From Paratinospora sagittata (lineage: Eukaryota; Streptophyta; Magnoliopsida; Ranunculales; Menispermaceae), in assembly GCA_035771175.1 (NCBI GenBank), contig CM069589.1, forward strand, positions 22,400,201 to 22,464,200: a stretch of DNA of 64,000 bases, written 5' to 3'. Position numbers and translations under genes: made by a program. The notes beneath the pieces are model-generated. The model was not told where the DNA came from and ran no database searches. It worked only from the letters and a program-made list of their open reading frames with translations. Position 1 is the stretch's first letter. Every line of letters begins with the position of its first letter. Positions 35,241 to 48,800 of this stretch are shown one piece after another.

Positions 35241-36238
35241 TTTGAGCGATGGCGAATGCTCGGCCCTGATTTCGTTGACCCTGGTTCTGTTGGTTCTGCC
35301 TGGGTTAGGCATTAGCAGCAGGTGGTGCTTGTTGGACTGGAATAGCCGGAATAGGTGGCTGAAGGTGCGGACAAAGATGTTTTACATGGCCCTTCTGGCC
35401 GCAGTTGAAACATGTCAGATGATATTGCAGATGGTTCTGTTGGCCATGCTGATTGTTCTGCTGGCCATGCTGAATGTGGTGTCAACCACCACCTTTGCCA
35501 TTGCCGTTTCAACGGCCACCTCTTCCATAACGACCTCCGCGGCCATGATTTTGGAAACCCTGATGGTTAGGGTTAGAAGGTTCAGCCGCAGGTGTTGTGG
35601 CCTCATTCTTCGAAATCGGGGCTGGGAGGGCTGGGTTTTGATTGTAGTAGGGCCTTTTCTTGTTGCCCTGTTGCAAGCCTTGTTGGGAAAACGTTGCAGG
35701 CCGTTTGCCCTTATTCATTCGTTGTTCCTGTAAGAGCTTCTCTTGTTCAAAGCTCATGGCTTTGTCAACAACCTCTTTGTAAATATTGAGATCCAAGATT
35801 GATAAGGCATGCCGAATGCCATGGCGAAGGCCATTATAAAATTTCTCAGTCTTATCTCGCTACGTTGAGATGGTGGAGAGAGAGTAGACGGATAATTCTT
35901 TGAATTTTCTAGCATATTCTCTGACGGTCATGGTGCCTTGGTATAACTTAGCGAATTCCTGTCGCTTCTGCTTCGTCACCGCACTGGGAAAAGATTCATC
36001 AATAAACATTCACTCGAACTGTTGCCAAGTCAAATCTGTGATGTTGACCCGTGGGTCTTCTTTCACTGTGAGCCACCATTTGTTTGCTCCACCAACAAGT
36101 TGGTAGGTTGCGAGTGGAATTTTGCGAGTCTCATCGACTCTCATTGCATCAAGAGCCTTCTTTGACTCATCCAGCCACTCTTGCACCTCATCAGGATCAA
36201 TGGTGCCATCGAAAGTAAGAGGTTGTAGCCGCATGCAT
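35241..36238 (-). pseudogene. F2-b gag lacking its N-terminus
   Basis: The gag core begins RLQPLTFDGTIDPDEVQEWL at about 36234, right at a deletion junction (36238) that removed the first 100 or so codons and the acceptor-like site. Core motifs are as in F2-a: WW in NKWWLTVKEDP, W-Q-Q-F, FPSAVTKQKRQEFAKLYQ, REYARKFKEL. Stops lie at about 36009 and 35862. After a Q/N/G-rich tail there is an intact zinc knuckle, CFNCGQKGHVKHLC (about 35413-35372). This binds element RNA. More stops occur in the low-complexity tail. Confidence 0.86.
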
Positions 36239-36651
36239 TCAGACGCTTACTCTTAGTCTTTTCAATTATTATCCAAGTTCATGTGTCCCATACCACATGA
36301 ATTTAGCAATAAAGGTGTCAACCAAGTTAAGTTGCATGAACACAGTCTCTAAAAACATTGGCTGAATAGAAGTTCACTAATAGTATCGTCCAAATTTACT
36401 CGTCTCATACCGTGTAAACTTAGTGATAATATTAGTAATGCAAATTTCTCCAAATGTTTCTTTTCACACAAGGTCATGGGTTTTCTTACTTCCACATTTT
36501 ATTTAGTATCCTCCAATTTTGGTGTGTCCCATACCACTCCAAAGTTAGTGATACAAAAGAAAAAATGGTTGTAAGTCGGCCCACCAAAGATAGTCTTTAA
36601 ACAAAACAATTGCATTCATATATATCAAAGAAAAGTTTACAATGCCAGTAA
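36239..36651 (-). other. Partial spacer between the extra ORF and gag (F2-b)
   Basis: Homologous to the ORF-proximal half of 53054-53830. The gag-proximal half and the gag splice-acceptor-like site are deleted. No gene is seen. Confidence 0.75.
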
Positions 36652-37281
36652 TTAATTGTGACTTTCATGTCTACTACCGCTCCTTCGAGATCGACTGCTA
36701 CGTAGAGAATGGCTACTAACAGAAGGCTGAGAGTTTGCACGCTCTGCGTCGGAGTTGTGCAAACGAGTTAATATATTAGTGTGGCTCTCTCTCAGTGTAG
36801 CAATATTGGATGCCATTTCATCTAACCGTTCAAGTAGGTTAGTCGGTTGTCCCATTGGTGGTTGATGGGTCGTTTGTCCCGTAGGAGAAGGGTAGGCCAT
36901 AGACATTGGGGGAAAGTATGGGTTCATAGGTGGAAAGTAGTTGTTTTGATTGTGCGGGGATCCCCTAACTGGAACTCCTTGGCTATTTTGATTTGTTTGT
37001 GGTGAAAAAGTTTGGAACAATGGGCTTATCGGGATGTTTTGTCCTCCAAGATTTGGTGCCGCCCAATATTGTTGTTGTTGGTTCATAACAACTTGTGGAG
37101 CTGGCTGATACTGTACCGTAGGAGTTGGAAGTCGTTGGTACGAAGTGGTGCCTTGAGTGGGTACGTTCCAAGTTGGTGGATTTGCTGGCGTACCTTGTCT
37201 ATCATGACTTTGTGTAGGTTGATTTAGTGTGGCATATAACTCTTCGTCAGTGAATGGACGATCGGTTGGATCACTAGACAT
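36652..37281 (-). pseudogene. F2-b extra ORF, C-terminal 209 codons
   Basis: Begins at a deletion joining leader sequence to codons for SDPTDRPFTDEELYATLNQP, so the conserved N-terminal domain (about 300 residues) is lost. What remains is a proline/glutamine/asparagine-rich region, then ERLDEMASNIATLRESHTNI, a predicted short helix, and a Ser/Arg tail ending SRSRRSGSRHESHN. Although open, the ATG at its start is fortuitous. Confidence 0.85.
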
Positions 37282-37866
37282 TGTCTGCTAGACATTATTT
37301 TCGAGTTTTCTTTAGATGTTTATACCATCATGAAATTTTCTTCATTAGTGATTTGATGTATATATGTCGTATTCACATATGAATGTATAGACATATTTAA
37401 TGATAACTATAGTTTCCATAAATCAACTATATATATATATATTTGAAATTAAACTATATAAAAATCATATATAGTTGTTTTTAATCCAAATCTTAACTAT
37501 ATATATAATTCATATATATATAGTTTTAGACATATCAAATAAATTTTTTTCAATTTTTTTTTTCTTTTTTTTTCTAAAAATAAAATTTTTTCCGAATTTT
37601 TTTTTTATTTTTTATATGCCTCATATACACTAAGGTATATAGATATATATATTCAATCATAACTACACATATAGTTTCTAATAAATCATGACTATATGTA
37701 TATTAAAATCAAACTATATAAAAATCATATAGTTTTCTAGATATATATTTAATACAAATCTCAACTATATATAATTGACATATGTATATATAGTTCTAGA
37801 GATATATATATCTAAGAAAATTTTTCTTCCCCTAATTTGGTGGACTTGGGCGGGCCGTGGAACGTA
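37282..37866 (-). other. A/T-rich leader of F2-b with a diverged duplication
   Basis: Noncoding, with many AACTATATA...ATATAGTT inverted words. Two related blocks, about 37382-37540 and 37633-37812, share the order of several words (ACTATAG, AAACTATATAAAAATCATAT, TCAACTATATAT), so the leader carries an old direct duplication offset by about 250 bp. A T-rich run with TTTCTAAAAATAAAA lies between them. Confidence 0.7.
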
Positions 37867-37867
37867 C

Positions 37868-37879
37868 TCTCTGATACCA
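37868..37879 (-). other. Primer binding site of F2-b (tRNA-iMet)
   Basis: The minus strand reads TGGTATCAGAGA, five bases (TTTAA) inside the LTR end TGTGACA. It matches the initiator tRNA-Met complement except possibly the last base. Confidence 0.9.
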
Positions 37880-39139
37880 TTAAATGTCACACCTCGCCCA
37901 GACGCGCCTAAACCGGCGGTACACTCACGGACGGGGCGCGCATATGGAACAATTATAATGGTAACAACAGAGTGCGCAGCGGAAATACGGTACACACAGT
38001 ACAAATCTGATTTCATTTAATTCAGAATACTTTTGTACATGAAACGGTCAAGGGAACATACTCCCAAAATCCCCAATGAATCATACAAAGGGTACAAAAT
38101 GTGGGCCCCATAACCTGCACCCAGTCCACCCTAATTTCCTGTGAAAGATTGGATAATAATAGAGTGAGCTTAACGCGCTGAGTAGGTAAATAGTGCATGA
38201 GTATAACAATTAATAAAACATACTTCAATATCAAATATCTTAAATACACATGTGAGCATCATAATCAACCAATATGAATGTATGCCTGATACCGTCTCGT
38301 AATGGTTTGATGAACGTACATCGCCTGAATTCACGTACAGGAACGATGCTCTGGATTCACGTACTGATGTCCCTCCCCGGGTGTAGCCGGGTTCTCATGT
38401 ACGTCCCTCTCCAAAGAAATGTAATGAATAGTGAGCAATGCTCCTAACTATTCTATGAGTCATAAACCATATACGTCCCTAGGTGGTGATATGTATGATG
38501 CCGATGCATGAACTGGTCTAGTCTACTGGTCTAGTCTTTCTTGACATTTAGACTGACTTTGGCAACGTCTGGTGATCCTTATTAGGGTCGGTATCACGAC
38601 GTGGAAGATTAGGACATTCAGTATTACTGTATAAGCTGATAGCTTTCAATAAGACCAACTAGATCAGTCCCCAGTTGAGAGGTGAGACACAAGGTCTGCT
38701 TAAATACCAATCGCCTAGAGCAGCCCGCTGCCTCCCGTTCACTATTTAAAGTTACTGAGGACAAGACCGAGTCTAGTTGAGTCAGATTGACCACAAATCC
38801 GACATTATAACAGTGCAATACATGAATTTAAAATATACAAGCATAAGTGCGGCAGTATAAACAGTGTATGACATAATGCAGTGTAAATGAATAGTAGACA
38901 AAATAATAATTAAATGTAAACTTTATTAAAAGTTATGAAACACGCAAACCTATGTTTCGTTCCCCACCTTCAGATAAAAATTTCTTCTTTCAGATCTGGC
39001 GCTTTCCTCCGGACAGAAATTTGTTGCACCGAACCGAGAGTCTCAGACAGAGAGTCTCAAAAACTTAGAATGCGTGGAAAGGAAAAGAAATTCACAAGAG
39101 AAGGTGATTTGGTGTGAGGAATGAGAAATGAGGAGCTTT

Positions 39140-39147
39140 CTTATATA
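39140..39147 (-). promoter_or_regulatory. TATA box of the F2-b 5' LTR
   Basis: The minus strand reads TATATAAG just downstream of the minisatellite. The same site at the same place occurs in all F2 LTRs that retain this part, which supports it as the element promoter. Confidence 0.7.
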
Positions 39148-39167
39148 GAGATTATTGAGCCTCAACG

Positions 39168-39795
39168 TTCGGGCATGCGCCTGAACGTTCTGGCATGCGC
39201 CTGAACGTTCCGGCATGCGCCTGTACGTTCCGGCATGCGCCTGTACGTTCCGGCATGCGCCTGCCTGTACGTTCCGGCATGCGCCTGTACGTTTCGGCAT
39301 GCGCCTGTACGTTCCGGCATGCGCCTGTACATTCCGGCATGCGCCTGAACGTTTTGGCATGCCTTGCGTCTGAACGTTCCGGCATGCGCCTGAACGTTCT
39401 GTCATGCGCCTGAACATTCTGGCATGCGTAAAACGTTTGGGCATGCATTACGCCTGAACGTTCTGGCATGCGCCTGAACGTTCTGTCGCATGCCAGAACG
39501 TTCTATCATGCGCCTGAACGTTCAGCATGCGCCTGAACGTTTGGGCATGCATTGCGCCTGAACGTTCTAGCATGTGCCTAAACGTTCTGTCATGCGCCCG
39601 AACGTTCTGTCATGCGCCTGAACGTTCTGGCATGCGCCTGAACGTTCTGTTATGCGCCTGAACGTTCTAGCATTCGCCTGAACGTTCTGGCATGCGCCTG
39701 AACGTTCTGTCATGCGCCTGAACGTTCTGGCATGCGCCTGAACGTTCTGGCATGCGCCTGAACATTCTGTCATGCGCCTGAACGTTCGGGCATTT
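39168..39795 (-). repeat. 20-bp minisatellite, roughly 30 units (F2-b 5' LTR)
   Basis: Same unit as in the 3' LTR but with different variants: several units read TGTACGTTCCGG (39221-39330), and one 26-bp GCATGCATT unit occurs near 39440 and 39545. Copy number differs from the 3' LTR of the same element, although the two LTRs should have been identical at insertion. Confidence 0.93.
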
Positions 39796-39836
39796 CCCAT
39801 ATAGTAATTTTTTTTTTGGTGAAATACAGGGTATTA

Positions 39837-42800
39837 GAAAGACATTTTGCAATTTTAATTCAGTTCGATGGTTGTTTGGGCAAATGCAAGAATCACGACT
39901 TTCTTCTACTTAAACACTCTTTCGGAAGCTCAGTCTAACTTGCGAAAATCATGTGTGTTCTATCTTTGAAAATCAGAGAATGAGGGTTTTATAAAATTAG
40001 GAGTTGCAGGTTAAAGAGCAAGAGAGTACAAAATGATTTGAATTCAAACCTTATTTAATCTAAAGTTGTTTTGGGCGTGCGAGACAATGGGAACAATCAA
40101 GGTCTTAGTAGAGAATATTTGAATTAAGATAACCTAACAAAACTGTGTAAGGAAAAGAAAAATCGAGCAAGTAGAAGTGCCCACATTTTTCCCGTTAGAA
40201 ATATCAGATTTTTGTCTCAGACGTGGATAGCGCGCTATTGGGTATTTTATCATGTTCTCCATTGATGTGTTATAGAAAAACAAATGTTTTATTACAGAAC
40301 CCTATCAGCGTGTTATCAACACTGATAGTGCACTAGTGCCTTCTTGAAAGTTTTGGCAAATTGCTGGATAGTCTTATTTTTAAAAAACTAAAAAACCATT
40401 CCATTAACTCAAAACATATTGATATAAGATTAAAAACTTTTAAATAATTGAAAACTCATTGAAATTATGATTAAAACCTTTCGGAAAACATTTTTTTCAG
40501 ATTGAAATACTATATCAAAGTGATTTTGAAGAATTTGCAATTTGTAGAGTTTTAGTGCTAAGATTGATCGGGAAGTTACCCTACACACCAAAGAGAAAAC
40601 TAATGCATTAGACATGAGATATGTTTTCGTTCTTCGAGCTTGATCTTTGTAGACTTCGATAGCTATTGTTTGATGTGTTGTTGATGATTAGTTGTAGTAG
40701 CTCTTAGAAAAAAAAATATAGGTGATGTGTTCTCTTACCAAGAACACTTCATATATTTACAGTTTAATAAATAATGAGGTTATCTACAAGGCAGTTTGCA
40801 ATTTTGATTCAGTTTGAAGGTTGTTCGGGAAAACGCTAGAATCACGACTTTCTTCTATTTAAACAATCTTTGGAAAGCTCAGTCTAACTTGCAAAAATCG
40901 TGTGTGTTCTATCTTTGAAAATAAGTGAATGAGGGTTTTATAAAATTAGTAGTTGCTGGTTAAAGAGCGAGAGAGTACAAAATGATTTGAATTCAAAACC
41001 TTGTTTAATCTAAAGTTGTTTTGGGCGTGCGAGACAATGGGAACAATCAAGGTGTTAGTAGAAAATATTTCAATTAAGATAACCTAAAAAAACTGTGTAA
41101 GGAATAGAAAAATCGAGCAAGCAGAAGTGCCCACATTTTTCTCGTTAGAAATATCAGATTTTTGTCTCAGAGGTGGCTAGCGTGCTATTGGGTATTTTAT
41201 CATGTTCTCTATTGACAGATAGCAGGCTATAGCAGGCCGATATATACAAACCTGAGAGCTCGCGTTTTTAAGACTTTCCGACAGTGTGTTATCATGGCCT
41301 GTAGCGCGCTATTGCCAATTTTACTGAAAATGGAAAGATCACGGCAATAACTTTATAGCGAGTTATCAAAGAGGATAACGCCCTATAGACAAATTTTTCC
41401 AGAAAAACAAATGTTTTATTATAGAACCATATCAGCGTGCTATCAACACTGATAGTGCGCTAATGCCTTCTGGAAAGTTTTGGCAAATTGCTGGATATTC
41501 TTAGTTTTAAAAAACTAAAAAACCATTCAATTAACTCAAAACATATTGATATAAGATTAAAAACTTTTAAATAATTCAAAACTCATTGAAATTAGGATTA
41601 AAACCTTTCGGAAAAGATTTTTTTCAAAATGAAATACTATATCGAAGTGATTTTTAAGACTTTACAATTTTAAGAGTTTTAGTGCTGAGATTGATCGAGA
41701 AGTTACCCTACACACAAAAGATAAAACTAATGCATTAGACATGAGATATGTCTTCGTTCTTCGACCTTGATCTTTGTAGACTTTGATAGCTATTTTTTGA
41801 TGTGTTGTTGATGATTAGTTGTACTCTTAGAAAAAAATATATAGGTGATGTGTTCTTGTTTGATGTGTTCTCTTACGAAGAACACTTCATATACTTACAG
41901 TTTAAAACAATAGATAGCCTCTGGAAATCTCAGCACAGAAGGGATAGAATGAAGAACTTGCAAAATAATGAGGTTATCTGCAAGACAATTTGCAATTTTC
42001 ATTCAATTCGAAGGTTGTTTGGGTAAATGCAAAAATCACGACTTTCTTCTATTTAAACACTCTTTGGAAAGCTCAGTCTAACTTGCAAAAATCGTGTGTG
42101 TTCTATCTTTGAAAATCAGAGAATGAGGGTTCTATAAAGTTAGCAGTTGCAGGTTAAAGAGCAAGAGAGTACAAAATGATTTGAATTCAAAACCTTGTTT
42201 AATCTAAAGTTGTTTTGGGCGTGCGAGACAATGGGAACAATCAAGGTGTTAATAGAAAATATTGTAATTAAGATAACCTAAAAAAACTGTGTAAGGGATA
42301 GAAAAATCGAGCAAGCAGAAGTGCCCACATTTTTCTCGTTAGAAATATCAGATTTTTGTCTCAGAGGTGGCTAGCGTGCTATTGGGTATTTTATCATGTT
42401 CTCTATTGACAGATAGCAGGCTATAGCAAGCCGATATATACAAACCTGAGAGCTCGCATTTTTAAGACTTTCCGACAGTCTGTTATCATGGCCTATAGCG
42501 CGCTATTGCTGATTTTACTAAAAATGAAAAGATCACGGCAATAACTTTACAGCGAGTTATCAAAGAGGAGAACGCCCTATGGACAAAATTTTCAAGAAAA
42601 ATAAATGTTTATTATAGAACCCTATCAGCGTGCTATCAACACTGATAGTGCGCTAATGCCTTCTGGAAAGTTTTGGCAAATTGCTGGATGTTCTTATTTT
42701 TAAAAAACTAAAAAACCATTCAATTAACTCAAAACATATTGATATAAGATTAAAAACTTTTAAATAATTCAAAACTCATTGAAATTAGGATTAAAACCTT

Positions 42801-45800
42801 TCGGAAAAGATTTTTTTCAAAATGAAATACTATATCGAAGTGATTTTTAAGACTTTACAATTTTAAGAGTTTTAGTGCTGAGATTGATCGAGAAGTTACC
42901 CTACACACAAAAGATAAAACTAATGCATTAGAGATGAGATATGTCTTCGTTCTTCGACCTTTATCTTTGTAGACTTTGATAGCTATTGTTTGATGTGTTG
43001 TTGTTGATTAGTTGTAGTAGCTCATAGAAAAAAAAATATAGGTGATGTGTTCTTGTTTGATGTGTTCTCTTACGAAGAACACTTCATATACTTACAGTTT
43101 CAAACAATAGATAGCCTCTGGAAATCACAGCACAAAAGGGATAAAATGAAGAACTTGCAAAATAATGAGGTTATCTGCAAGACAATTTGCAATTTTCATT
43201 CAATTCGAAGGTTGTTTGGGTAAATGCAAAAATCATGACTTTCTTCTATTTAAACACTCTTTGGAAAGCTCAGTCTAACTTGCAGAATCGTGTGTGTTCT
43301 ATCTTTGAAAATCAGAGAATGAGGGTTCTATAAAGTTAGCAGTTGCAGGTTAAAGAGCAAGAGAGTAGAAAATGATTTGAATCCAAAACCTTGTTTAATC
43401 TAAAGTTGTTTTGGGCGTGCGAGACAATGGGAACAATCAAGGTGTTGGTAGAGAATATTTCAATTAAGATAACCTAGCAAAACTGTGTAAGGAATAGGAA
43501 AATCGAGCAAGCAGAAGTGCCCACATTTTTCTCGTTAGAAATATCAGATTTTTGTCTCCGACATGGATAGGGCGCTATTAGGTATTTTATCATGTTCTCT
43601 ATTGACAGATAGCAGGCTAGCAGGCCGATATATACAAACCCGAGAGCTCGAGTTTTTTAGACTTTTCGATAGCGTGTTATCAAGACCTGTAGCGCGCTAT
43701 TGTCCATTTTACTAAAAATGGAAAGATCACGACAACAACTTTATAGCGAGTTATCAAAGAGGATAACGCGCTATAGACAAAATTTTCCAGAAAAACAAAT
43801 GTTTTATTATAGAACCCTATCAGCGTACTATCAACACTGATAGTGCGCTAGTGCCTTCTGGAAAGTTTTGGCAAATTGCTGGATAGCCTTATTTTTGAAA
43901 AACTAAAAAACCATTCCATTAACTCAAAACATATTGATATAAGATTAAAAACTTTTAAATAATTCAAAACTCATTGAAATTAGGATTAAAACCTTTCGGA
44001 AAAGATTTTTTTCAAAATGAAATACTATATCGAAGTGATTTTTAAGACTTTACAATTTTAAGAGTTTTAGTGCTGAGATTGATCGAGAAGTTACCCTACA
44101 CACAAAAGATAAAACTAATGCATTAGAGATGAGATATGTCTTCGTTCTTCGACCTTGATCTTTGTAGAATTTGATAGCTATTGTTTGATGTGTTGTTGTT
44201 GATTAGTTGTAGTAGCTCATAGAAATAAAAATATAGGTGATGTGTTCTTGTTTGATGTGTTCTCTTACGAAGAACACTTCATATACTTACAGTTTAAAAC
44301 AATAAATAGCCTCTGGAAATCTCAGCACAAAAGGGATAAAATGAAGAACTTGCAAAATAATGAGGTTATCTGCAAGACAATTTGCAATTTTCATTCAATT
44401 CGAAGGTTGTTTGGGTAAATGCAAAAATCATGACTTTCTTCTATTTAAACACTCTTTGGAAAGCTCAGTCTAACTTGCAGAAATCGTGTGTGTTCTATCT
44501 TTGAAAATCAGAGAATGAGGGTTCTATAAAGTTAGCAGTTGCAGGTTAAAGAGCAAGAGAGTAGAAAATGATTTGAATCCAAAACCTTGTTTAATCTAAA
44601 GTTGTTTTGGGCGTGCGAGACAATGGGAACAATCAAGGTGTTGGTAGAGAATATTTCAATTAAGATAACCTAGCAAAACTGTGTAAGGAATAGGAAAATC
44701 GAGCAAGCAGAAGTGCCCACATTTTTCTCGTTAGAAATATCAGATTTTTGTCTCCGACATGGATAGGGCGCTATTAGGTATTTTATCATGTTCTCTATTG
44801 ACAGATAGCAGGCTAGCAGGCCGATATATACAAACCCGAGAGCTCGAGTTTTTTAGACTTTTCGATAGCGTGTTATCAAGACCTGTAGCGCGCTATTGTC
44901 CATTTTACTAAAAATGGAAAGATCACGACAACAACTTTATAGCGAGTTATCAAAGAGGATAACGCGCTATAGACAAAATTTTCCAGAAAAACAAATGTTT
45001 TATTATAGAACCCTATCAGCGTGCTATCAACACTGATAGTGCGCTAGTGCCTTCTGGAAAGTTTTGGCAAATTGCTGGATAGCCTTATTTTTGAAAAACT
45101 AAAAAACCATTCCATTAACTCAAAACATATTGATATAAGATTAAAAACTTTTAAATAATTCAAAACTCATTGAAATTAGGATTAAAACCTTTCGGAAAAG
45201 ATTTTTTTCAAAATGAAATACTATATCGAAGTGATTTTTAAGACTTTACAATTTTAAGAGTTTTAGTGCTGAGATTGATCGAGAAGTTACCCTACACACA
45301 AAAGATAAAACTAATGCATTAGAGATGAGATATGTCTTCGTTCTTCGACCTTGATCTTTGTAGAATTTGATAGCTATTGTTTGATGTGTTGTTGTTGATT
45401 AGTTGTAGTAGCTCATAGAAATAAAAATATAGGTGATGTGTTCTTGTTTGATGTGTTCTCTTACGAAGAACACTTCATATACTTACAGTTTAAAACAATA
45501 AATAGCCTCTGGAAATCTCAGCACAAAAGGGATAAAATGAAGAACTTGCAAAATAATGAGGTTATCTGCAAGACAATTTGCAATTTTCATTCAATTCGAA
45601 GGTTGTTTGGGTAAATGCAAAAATCATGACTTTCTTCTATTTAAACACTCTTTGGAAAGCTCAGTCTAACTTGCAGAAATCGTGTGTGTTCTATCTTTGA
45701 AAATCAGAGAATGAGGGTTCTATAAAGTTAGCAGTTGCAGGTTAAAGATCAAGAGAGTAGAAAATGATTTGAATCCAAAACCTTGTTTAATCTAAAGTTG

Positions 45801-48800
45801 TTTTGGGCGTGCGAGACAATGGGAACAATCAAGGTGTTGGTAGAGAATATTTCAATTAAGATAACCTAGCAAAACTGTGTAAGGAATAGGAAAATCGAGC
45901 AAGCAGAAGTGCCCACATTTTTCTCGTTAGAAATATCAGATTTTTGTCTCCGACATGGATAGGGCGCTATTAGGTATTTTATCATGTTCTCTATTGACAG
46001 ATAGCAGGCTAGCAGGCCGATATATACAAACCCGAGAGCTCGAGTTTTTTAGACTTTTCGATAGCGTGTTATCAAGACCTGTAGCGCGCTATTGTCCATT
46101 TTACTAAAAATGGAAAGATCACGACAACAACTTTATAGCGAGTTATCAAAGAGGATAACGCGCTATAGACAAAATTTTCCAGAAAAACAAATGTTTTATT
46201 ATAGAACCCTATCAGCGTGCTATCAACACTGATAGTGCGCTAGTGCCTTCTGGAAAGTTTTGGCAAATTGCTGGATAGCCTTATTTTTGAAAAACTAAAA
46301 AACCATTCCATTAACTCAAAACATATTGATATAAGATTAAAAACTTTTAAATAATTCAAAACTCATTGAAATTATGATTAAAACCTTTCGGAAAACATTT
46401 TTTTTTAAATGAAATACTATATCGAAGTAATTTTGAAGACTTTGCAATTTTAACAGTTTTAGTGATGAGATTGCTCGAGAAGTTACCCTACACACCAAAG
46501 ATAAGACTAATGCATTAGACATGAGATATGTCTTCGTTCTTCGACCTTGATCTTTGTAGACTTCGATAGCTATTGTTTGATGGGTTGTTAATGATTAGTT
46601 GTAGTAGCTCTTTGGAAAAAAAAAATATAGGTGATGTGTTCTTGTTTGATTTGTTCTCTTACGAAGAACACTTCATATACTTACAGTTTAAAATAATAGA
46701 TAGCCTCTGGAAATCTCAGCACAAAAGGGATAAAATGAAGAACTTGCAAAATAATGAGGTTATCTGCAAGACAATTTGCAATTTTGATTCAGTTCGGAGG
46801 TTGTTTGGGCAAATGCAAGAATCACGACTTTCTTCTATTTAAACACTCTTTGGAAAGCTCAGTCTAACTTGCAAAAATCGTGTGGGTTCTATCTTTGAAA
46901 ATCAGAGAATAAGGGTTTTATAAAATTAGCAGTTGTAGGTTAATGAGCAAGAGAGTACAAAATGATTTAAATTCAAAACCTTGTTTAAACTAAAGTTGTT
47001 TTGGGCGTGCGAGACAATGGAAACAATCAAGGTGTTAGTAGAGAATATTTCAATTAAGATAACCTAGCAAAATTGTGTAAGGAATAGAAAAATCGAGCAA
47101 GCAGAAGTGCCGACATTTTTCTCGTTAGAAATATCAGATTTTTGTCTCAGACGTGGATAGAGCGCTATTAGGTATTTTATCATGTTCTCTATTGACAGAT
47201 AACAGGCTATAGCAGGCCGATATATACAAACCCGAGAGCTCGAGTTTTTTAGACTTTTCGATAGCGTGTTATCAAGGCCTGTAACGCGCTATTGTCCATT
47301 TTACTAACAATGGAAAGATCACGGCAACAACTTTATAGCGAGTTATCAAAGAGGATAACGCGCTATAGACAAAATTTTCCAGAAAAACAAATGTTTTATT
47401 ATAGAACCCTATCAGCGTGCTATCAACACTGATAGTGCGCTAGTGCCTTCTGGAAAGTTTTGGCAAATTGCTGGATCGCCTTATTTTTGAAAAACTAAAA
47501 AACCATTCCATTAACTCAAAACATATTGATATAAGATTAAAAATTTTTAAATAATTCAAAACTCATTGAAATTAGGGTTAAAATCTTTCGGAAAAGATTT
47601 TTTTCAAAATGAAATACTATATCGAAGTGATTTTTAAGACTTTACAATTTTAAGAGTTTTAGTGCTGAGATTGATCGAGAAGTTACCCTACACACAAAAG
47701 ATAAAACTAATGCATTAGACATGAGGTATGTCTTCGTTCTTCGACCTTGATCTTTGTAGACTTTGATAGCTATTGTTTGATGTGTTGTTGATGATTAGTT
47801 GTAGTAGCTCTTAGAAAAAAAAAATATAGGTGATGTGTTCTTGTTTGATGTGTTCTCTTACGAAGAACACTTCATATACTTACAGTTTAAAAAAATAGAT
47901 AGCCTCTGGAAATCTCAGCACAAAAGGGATAAAATGAAGAACTTGCAAAATAATGAGGTTATCTGCAAGACAATTTGCAATTTTCATTCAATTCAAAGGT
48001 TGTTTGGGTAAATGCAAAAATCACGACTTTCTTCTATTTAAACACTCTTTGGAAAGCTCAGTCTAAGTTGCAGAAATCGTGTGTGTTCTATCTTTGAAAA
48101 TCAGAGAATGAGGGTTTTATAAAGTTAGCAGTTGCAGGTTAAAGAGCAAGAGAGTACAAAATGATTTGAATCCAAAACCTTGTTTAATCTAAAGTTGTTT
48201 TGGGCGTGCGAGACAATGGGAACAATCAAGGTGTTAGTAGAGAATATTTCAATTAAGATAACCTAGCAAAACTGTGTAAGGAATAGAAAAATCGAGCAAG
48301 CAGAAGTGCCCACATTTTTCTCGTTAGAAATATCAGATTTTTGTCTTCGACATGGATAGAGCGCTATTAGGTATTTTATCATGTTCTCTATTGACAGATA
48401 GCAGGCCGATATATACAAACCCGAGAGCTCGAGTTTTTTAGACTTTTCGATAGCGTGTTATCAAGGCCTGTAGCGCGCTATTGTCCATTTTACTAAAAAT
48501 GGAAAGATCACGGCAACAACTTTATAGCGAGTTATCAAAGAGGATAACGCTCTATAGACAAAATTTTCCAGAAAAACAAATGTTTTATTATAGAACCCTA
48601 TCAGCGTGCTATCAACACTGATAGTGCGCTAGTGCCTTCTGGAAAGTTTTGGCAAATTGCTAGATAGCCTTATTTTAGAAAAACTAAAAAACCATTCCAT
48701 TAACTCAAAACATATTGATATAAGATTAAAAACTTTTAAATAATTCAAAACTAATTGAAATTGTGATTAAAACCTTTCGGAAAACATTTTTTTCTAAATG

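Larger units (their letters stand above)
30723..39836 (-). mobile_element. F2-b: nearly complete but inactive chromovirus of family F2
   Basis: Minus-strand element of 9.1 kb. From right to left it has a full 5' LTR (39836-37885), PBS, leader, a 5'-deleted extra ORF, spacer, gag lacking its N-terminus, protease, RT, RNase H, integrase, chromodomain, PPT and a 3' LTR cut short at 30723. The left end is not the native LTR end, and about 24 bp of the satellite unit are missing across the insertion. A later deletion has therefore removed the end of the 3' LTR. The right end GGGTATTA has lost the terminal CA. The chromodomain and motif set place the family in the Tekay/Del clade of chromoviruses (inferred). 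Confidence 0.92.
37885..39836 (-). repeat. 5' LTR of F2-b, about 1.95 kb
   Basis: On the minus strand it starts in a damaged TAATACCCTGTATTTCAC (39836) and ends GCGAGGTGTGACA (37885), beside the PBS. It is ordered as short A-rich start, minisatellite (39795-39168), TATA box, then R-U5 of about 1.25 kb. It is the most complete single LTR of the family here. Confidence 0.92.

Noticed and set aside
38624..38818. A 64-codon frame in the F2 LTR, open in four LTR copies (also 50090, 58162, 59893)
   Set aside because: It begins with TTG, lies in R-U5, and is short enough to be open by chance in related copies. No family resemblance.
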